Positions 61,724-64,000 of a stretch of 64,000 bases of DNA are shown piece after piece (positions within the stretch are counted from its first letter, which is position 1; the number at the start of each line of letters is the position of its first letter). The notes beneath the pieces are model-generated. The model did no database searches, was not told the DNA's origin, and was given only the letters and a program-made list of their open reading frames with translations. Origin of the DNA: DASSLY01 sp035689185 (GTDB lineage Bacteria > Actinomycetota > Actinomycetes > Actinomycetales > Dermatophilaceae); the NCBI GenBank assembly GCA_035689185.1, contig DASSLY010000096.1:79045-143044 (forward strand). Direction: 5' to 3'. The position numbers and the translations under genes are program-made.

Positions 61724-62697
61724 CGGACCAGCGCCTGGAACTGGGGCTGGGTCAGCAGCCGGGACCCGCGGGCCAGGGCGAGCAGCGCGCCCACGACGCC
61801 GTCGCTGGTCCGCTGGCTGCCGTACCCGACGTAGGCGACCCGGCCCGGCTCCACCTCCCAGGCGACCACGGCCGTGGCGAACGGCCCGAGCATCGCTGGC
61901 AACCCGCCCACGTCGCCGACGACCCGGGCTCGAGCGGCATACAGCCCGTCCTCCAGCGCGGCCCCGCCCTGCAGCCCGGTGAAGACCGGCCCGTCGTACC
62001 CCAGCGTCGTCGTCACCCCGACCGCCTGGGGGCTGTAGCGGAGTTCCTGCACGAGCTGCGCGGCGTACCGTCCCCGGAGAACCACGACCAGCCCGGGAGG
62101 CGGGACAAGGGACAGCTCGGTGTCGCGCTCGGTCACTCTCCGCGCGATCGCGATGAGGTCGTCCTCGGGCAGGTCGCCGCGGATCCGGGCGAGCCCACCA
62201 GCCAGCGGCCAGACCAGCTGCCGGCGGCTGCGGTCCGGGGAGGGCGTGAGCCCGGTCGCCGCGGCCTCCCGCCCGGTCAGCGGCCAGGTCACGACGGCGC
62301 CCAGGTGGCCGAGCCAGCCGCCGGCCGCGCGGCGCACGACGATGGCCGACCTGGCGACCTCCTCGTCCTGGCATTGCCACCGCTGCAGCGCCACCCCGCT
62401 CGGGCGCGGGTCGCCGCCGAGGGCGAGCCCGCCAAGATCCTGCGGGCACCGGTGGGTCGAGTCGACGCCGATCGGCAACGGGGGAGGCGGGGTGTATGCC
62501 GCGGGGCCGGCCGACGCGGCCGACGCGGTCGGCATGGGCCGGGCGGGGCCGCCAGTCGGACCGCCGCCGGTGAGCAGGTTGACCGCGAGGAGGGCGACGA
62601 CGGCCAGGCCGAGGATCCCGAGCAGCCGGCCGGCCGACGGGCGCGCGGAGTCCGCGTCGGCATCCTCCGGCGGCTCCCAGTCCTCGATGTCGGCCAC
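61720..62697 (-). CDS. Membrane-anchored protein, paralogue 1
   Basis: A 325-residue protein from ATG 62697. MADIEDWEPPEDADADSARP, then the helix LLGILGLAVVALLAVNLLTG and an outside domain with RCPQDLGGLALGGDPRP and QRWQCQDEE, which repeat the cysteine positions of paralogue 2. A tandem duplication; the pair is one operon. Confidence 0.85.
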   Translation of the reverse strand: MADIEDWEPPEDADADSARPSAGRLLGILGLAVVALLAVNLLTGGGPTGGPARPMPTASAASAGPAAYTPPPPLPIGVDSTHRCPQDLGGLALGGDPRPSGVALQRWQCQDEEVARSAIVVRRAAGGWLGHLGAVVTWPLTGREAAATGLTPSPDRSRRQLVWPLAGGLARIRGDLPEDDLIAIARRVTERDTELSLVPPPGLVVVLRGRYAAQLVQELRYSPQAVGVTTTLGYDGPVFTGLQGGAALEDGLYAARARVVGDVGGLPAMLGPFATAVVAWEVEPGRVAYVGYGSQRTSDGVVGALLALARGSRLLTQPQFQALVR

Positions 62698-62811
62698 CTG
62701 CCCAGTGTGCGCCGCGGACCGGCCGGGGCGACCTGGGATCGAGGGCGGGGCACGGCTCGAAGGGTGAGGTTCCGCTCAGGTGAGGTGCGCCGACCGCTGT
62801 GCGCGGCGGCA

Positions 62812-62817
62812 TACAGT
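62812..62817 (+). promoter_or_regulatory. Possible -10 box for glyA
   Basis: TACAGT, 36 bases before the glyA ATG. No clear -35. I saw no glycine- or folate-riboswitch signature in the 150 bases upstream. Confidence 0.25.
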
Positions 62818-62853
62818 TGGGTGGCAGCCGCGCCGACCCGAGAGGCACCGTCG

Positions 62854-64000
62854 ATGACCCTTCTGGACCAGAGCCTGGCCGAGGTCGACCCGCAGGTGGC
62901 CGCCGCGCTGGCGGCCGAGCTGCGGCGCCAGCAAGGCACCCTGGAGATGATCGCGTCGGAGAACTTCGCGCCCGTCTCGGTGATGCAGGCGCAGGGCTCG
63001 GTGGCGACCAACAAGTACGCCGAGGGGTACCCAGGCCGGCGCTACTACGGCGGGTGCGAGCACGTCGACACGATCGAGACGCTGGCGATCGAGCGGATCA
63101 AGGCCCTGTTCGGTGCCGGGTTCGCCAACGTGCAGCCGCATTCGGGGGCGCAGGCCAACACCGCGGTGTTCTTCGCGCTGCTCAAGACCGGTGACACGAT
63201 CCTGGGCCTCGACCTGGCACACGGCGGGCACCTGACCCACGGGATGCGGCTGAACTACTCCGGCAAGACGTTCAACGTGGTCCCCTACCACGTCGACGAC
63301 ACCGGGTATGTCGACATGGCCGAGGTGGAGAAGCTGGCCGAGGAGCACCGGCCGCAGATGATCATCGCCGGCTGGTCGGCCTACCCTCGGCAGCTGGATT
63401 TCGAGCGGTTCCGCACGATCGCGGACTCGGTGGGCGCCCTGCTGTTCGTCGACATGGCCCACTTCGCCGGGCTGGTGGCGGCGGGGCTGCACCCCAACCC
63501 GGTGCCGCACGCGCACGTCACGACCTCCACGACGCACAAGACCCTCGGCGGCCCGCGCGGCGGGTTCATCCTCACCAACGACGCGGCGATCGCGAAGAAG
63601 GTCAACTCCGCGGTGTTTCCCGGTATGCAGGGTGGTCCGCTCGAGCACGTCATCGCCGCCAAGGCGGTGTCGTTCCTGGTCGCGGCGGGGGAGGAGTTCA
63701 AGGACCGGCAGCGGCGCACCGTGGAGGGCGCGCGGATCCTGGCGACGCGGCTGATCCAGCGCGATGTCGCCGACGCCGGTGTCAAGGTGCTCACGGGCGG
63801 CACCGACGTGCACCTGGTGCTGGTGGACCTGGTCGAGTCGTCGCTGGACGGCAAGCAGGCCGAGGACCGGCTGCACGGGATCGGCATCACGGTCAACCGC
63901 AACGCCGTCCCGCACGACCCCCGCCCGCCGATGGTCACCTCCGGGCTGCGGATCGGCACTCCGGCGCTGGCCACCCGCGGCTTCGACACGGACGCCTTCG
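62854..64000 (+). CDS. glyA: Serine hydroxymethyltransferase (3' partial)
   Basis: Starts at ATG 62854 with AGAGG upstream and runs off the right edge after about 382 codons (family about 420-430). GTLEMIASENFAPVSVMQAQ, KYAEGYPGRRYYGGCEHVD, NVQPHSGAQANTAVFFALL and the PLP-lysine motif TTSTTHKTLGGPRGG (lysine near 228) are all present. Converts serine and tetrahydrofolate to glycine and methylene-THF. Confidence 0.97.
   Translation, partial: MTLLDQSLAEVDPQVAAALAAELRRQQGTLEMIASENFAPVSVMQAQGSVATNKYAEGYPGRRYYGGCEHVDTIETLAIERIKALFGAGFANVQPHSGAQANTAVFFALLKTGDTILGLDLAHGGHLTHGMRLNYSGKTFNVVPYHVDDTGYVDMAEVEKLAEEHRPQMIIAGWSAYPRQLDFERFRTIADSVGALLFVDMAHFAGLVAAGLHPNPVPHAHVTTSTTHKTLGGPRGGFILTNDAAIAKKVNSAVFPGMQGGPLEHVIAAKAVSFLVAAGEEFKDRQRRTVEGARILATRLIQRDVADAGVKVLTGGTDVHLVLVDLVESSLDGKQAEDRLHGIGITVNRNAVPHDPRPPMVTSGLRIGTPALATRGFDTDAF

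Noticed and set aside
62699..62853. Glycine or tetrahydrofolate riboswitch upstream of glyA
   Set aside because: The leader implied by the -10-like site is only about 30 bases, and no conserved aptamer sequence is visible.

Overview
The window is high-GC (about 70%) actinobacterial DNA. Gene order, GTG-rich starts, Shine-Dalgarno sites and a core of DosR-type dormancy genes, APS-type sulfate assimilation and glyA all fit a member of the Micrococcales (an Intrasporangiaceae-like organism is my best guess, not proven).

Bases 1-37.6 kb are one side of an integrated conjugative element. It abuts the 3' end of a tRNA-Phe gene (37644-37720), the usual attachment target of such elements. Conjugation genes are a TraG/VirD4 coupling protein (cut by the left edge), a 1965-residue MobF relaxase-helicase with a C-terminal TOPRIM primase-like domain (12873-18770), and several small actinobacterial plasmid proteins (19006-21780, 23262-26190). 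No integrase is in the window; it should lie with the other end.

The element carries two immune-like cargos. The first (4432-12271, minus strand) is an eleven-gene, almost fully overlapping cluster. It encodes a CBASS-type nucleotidyltransferase, a stand-alone E2-like protein, a single-pass membrane protein, a small unknown, a ubiquitin-like protein, a predicted metal-binding protein (Metal_CEHH-like), a JAB isopeptidase, an E1/ThiF enzyme, then a sigma factor, an XRE repressor and an ImmA/IrrE metalloprotease with C-terminal zinc ribbons. It looks like a CBASS core joined to a ubiquitin-like conjugation pathway and a protease-controlled transcription switch, and is the most interesting feature of the window. 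The second (28305-36160) combines a MerR-HTH/DEAD helicase, a small Cys-rich protein, two DNA methyltransferases of different classes, and McrB and McrC.

Between these lie scars: a frameshifted zinc-ribbon gene (3282-4312), IS256 and IS66 transposase remnants, the tail of a type ISP restriction enzyme fused to the tail of a second MobF relaxase (26244-28219), a broken gene next to the IS66 remnant, and a RelE toxin remnant.

From 37.6 kb on the DNA is chromosomal. 37.8-48.4 kb is a redox/hypoxia block (DUF4389 protein, two universal stress proteins, DUF1918/DUF1876 protein, pyruvate phosphate dikinase, O-methyltransferase, DsrE, DsrC/TusE, SQR-like flavoprotein, zinc alcohol dehydrogenase). 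Five of its promoter regions carry the same GGGACC-TT-GGCCC-like palindrome resembling DosR/DevR boxes. Next come an Asp-Gly-Ala repeat peptide with a JmjC-type oxygenase and a sucrase/ferredoxin-like protein, an ArsR/SRPBCC pair, tRNA-Asp and tRNA-Glu, a PHP-domain protein, a six-copy 29-bp repeat block, two truncated genes facing each other, an ECF sigma/anti-sigma operon, sir-cysH-chelatase genes for sulfate reduction, two paralogous membrane proteins, and the 5' part of glyA running off the right edge.
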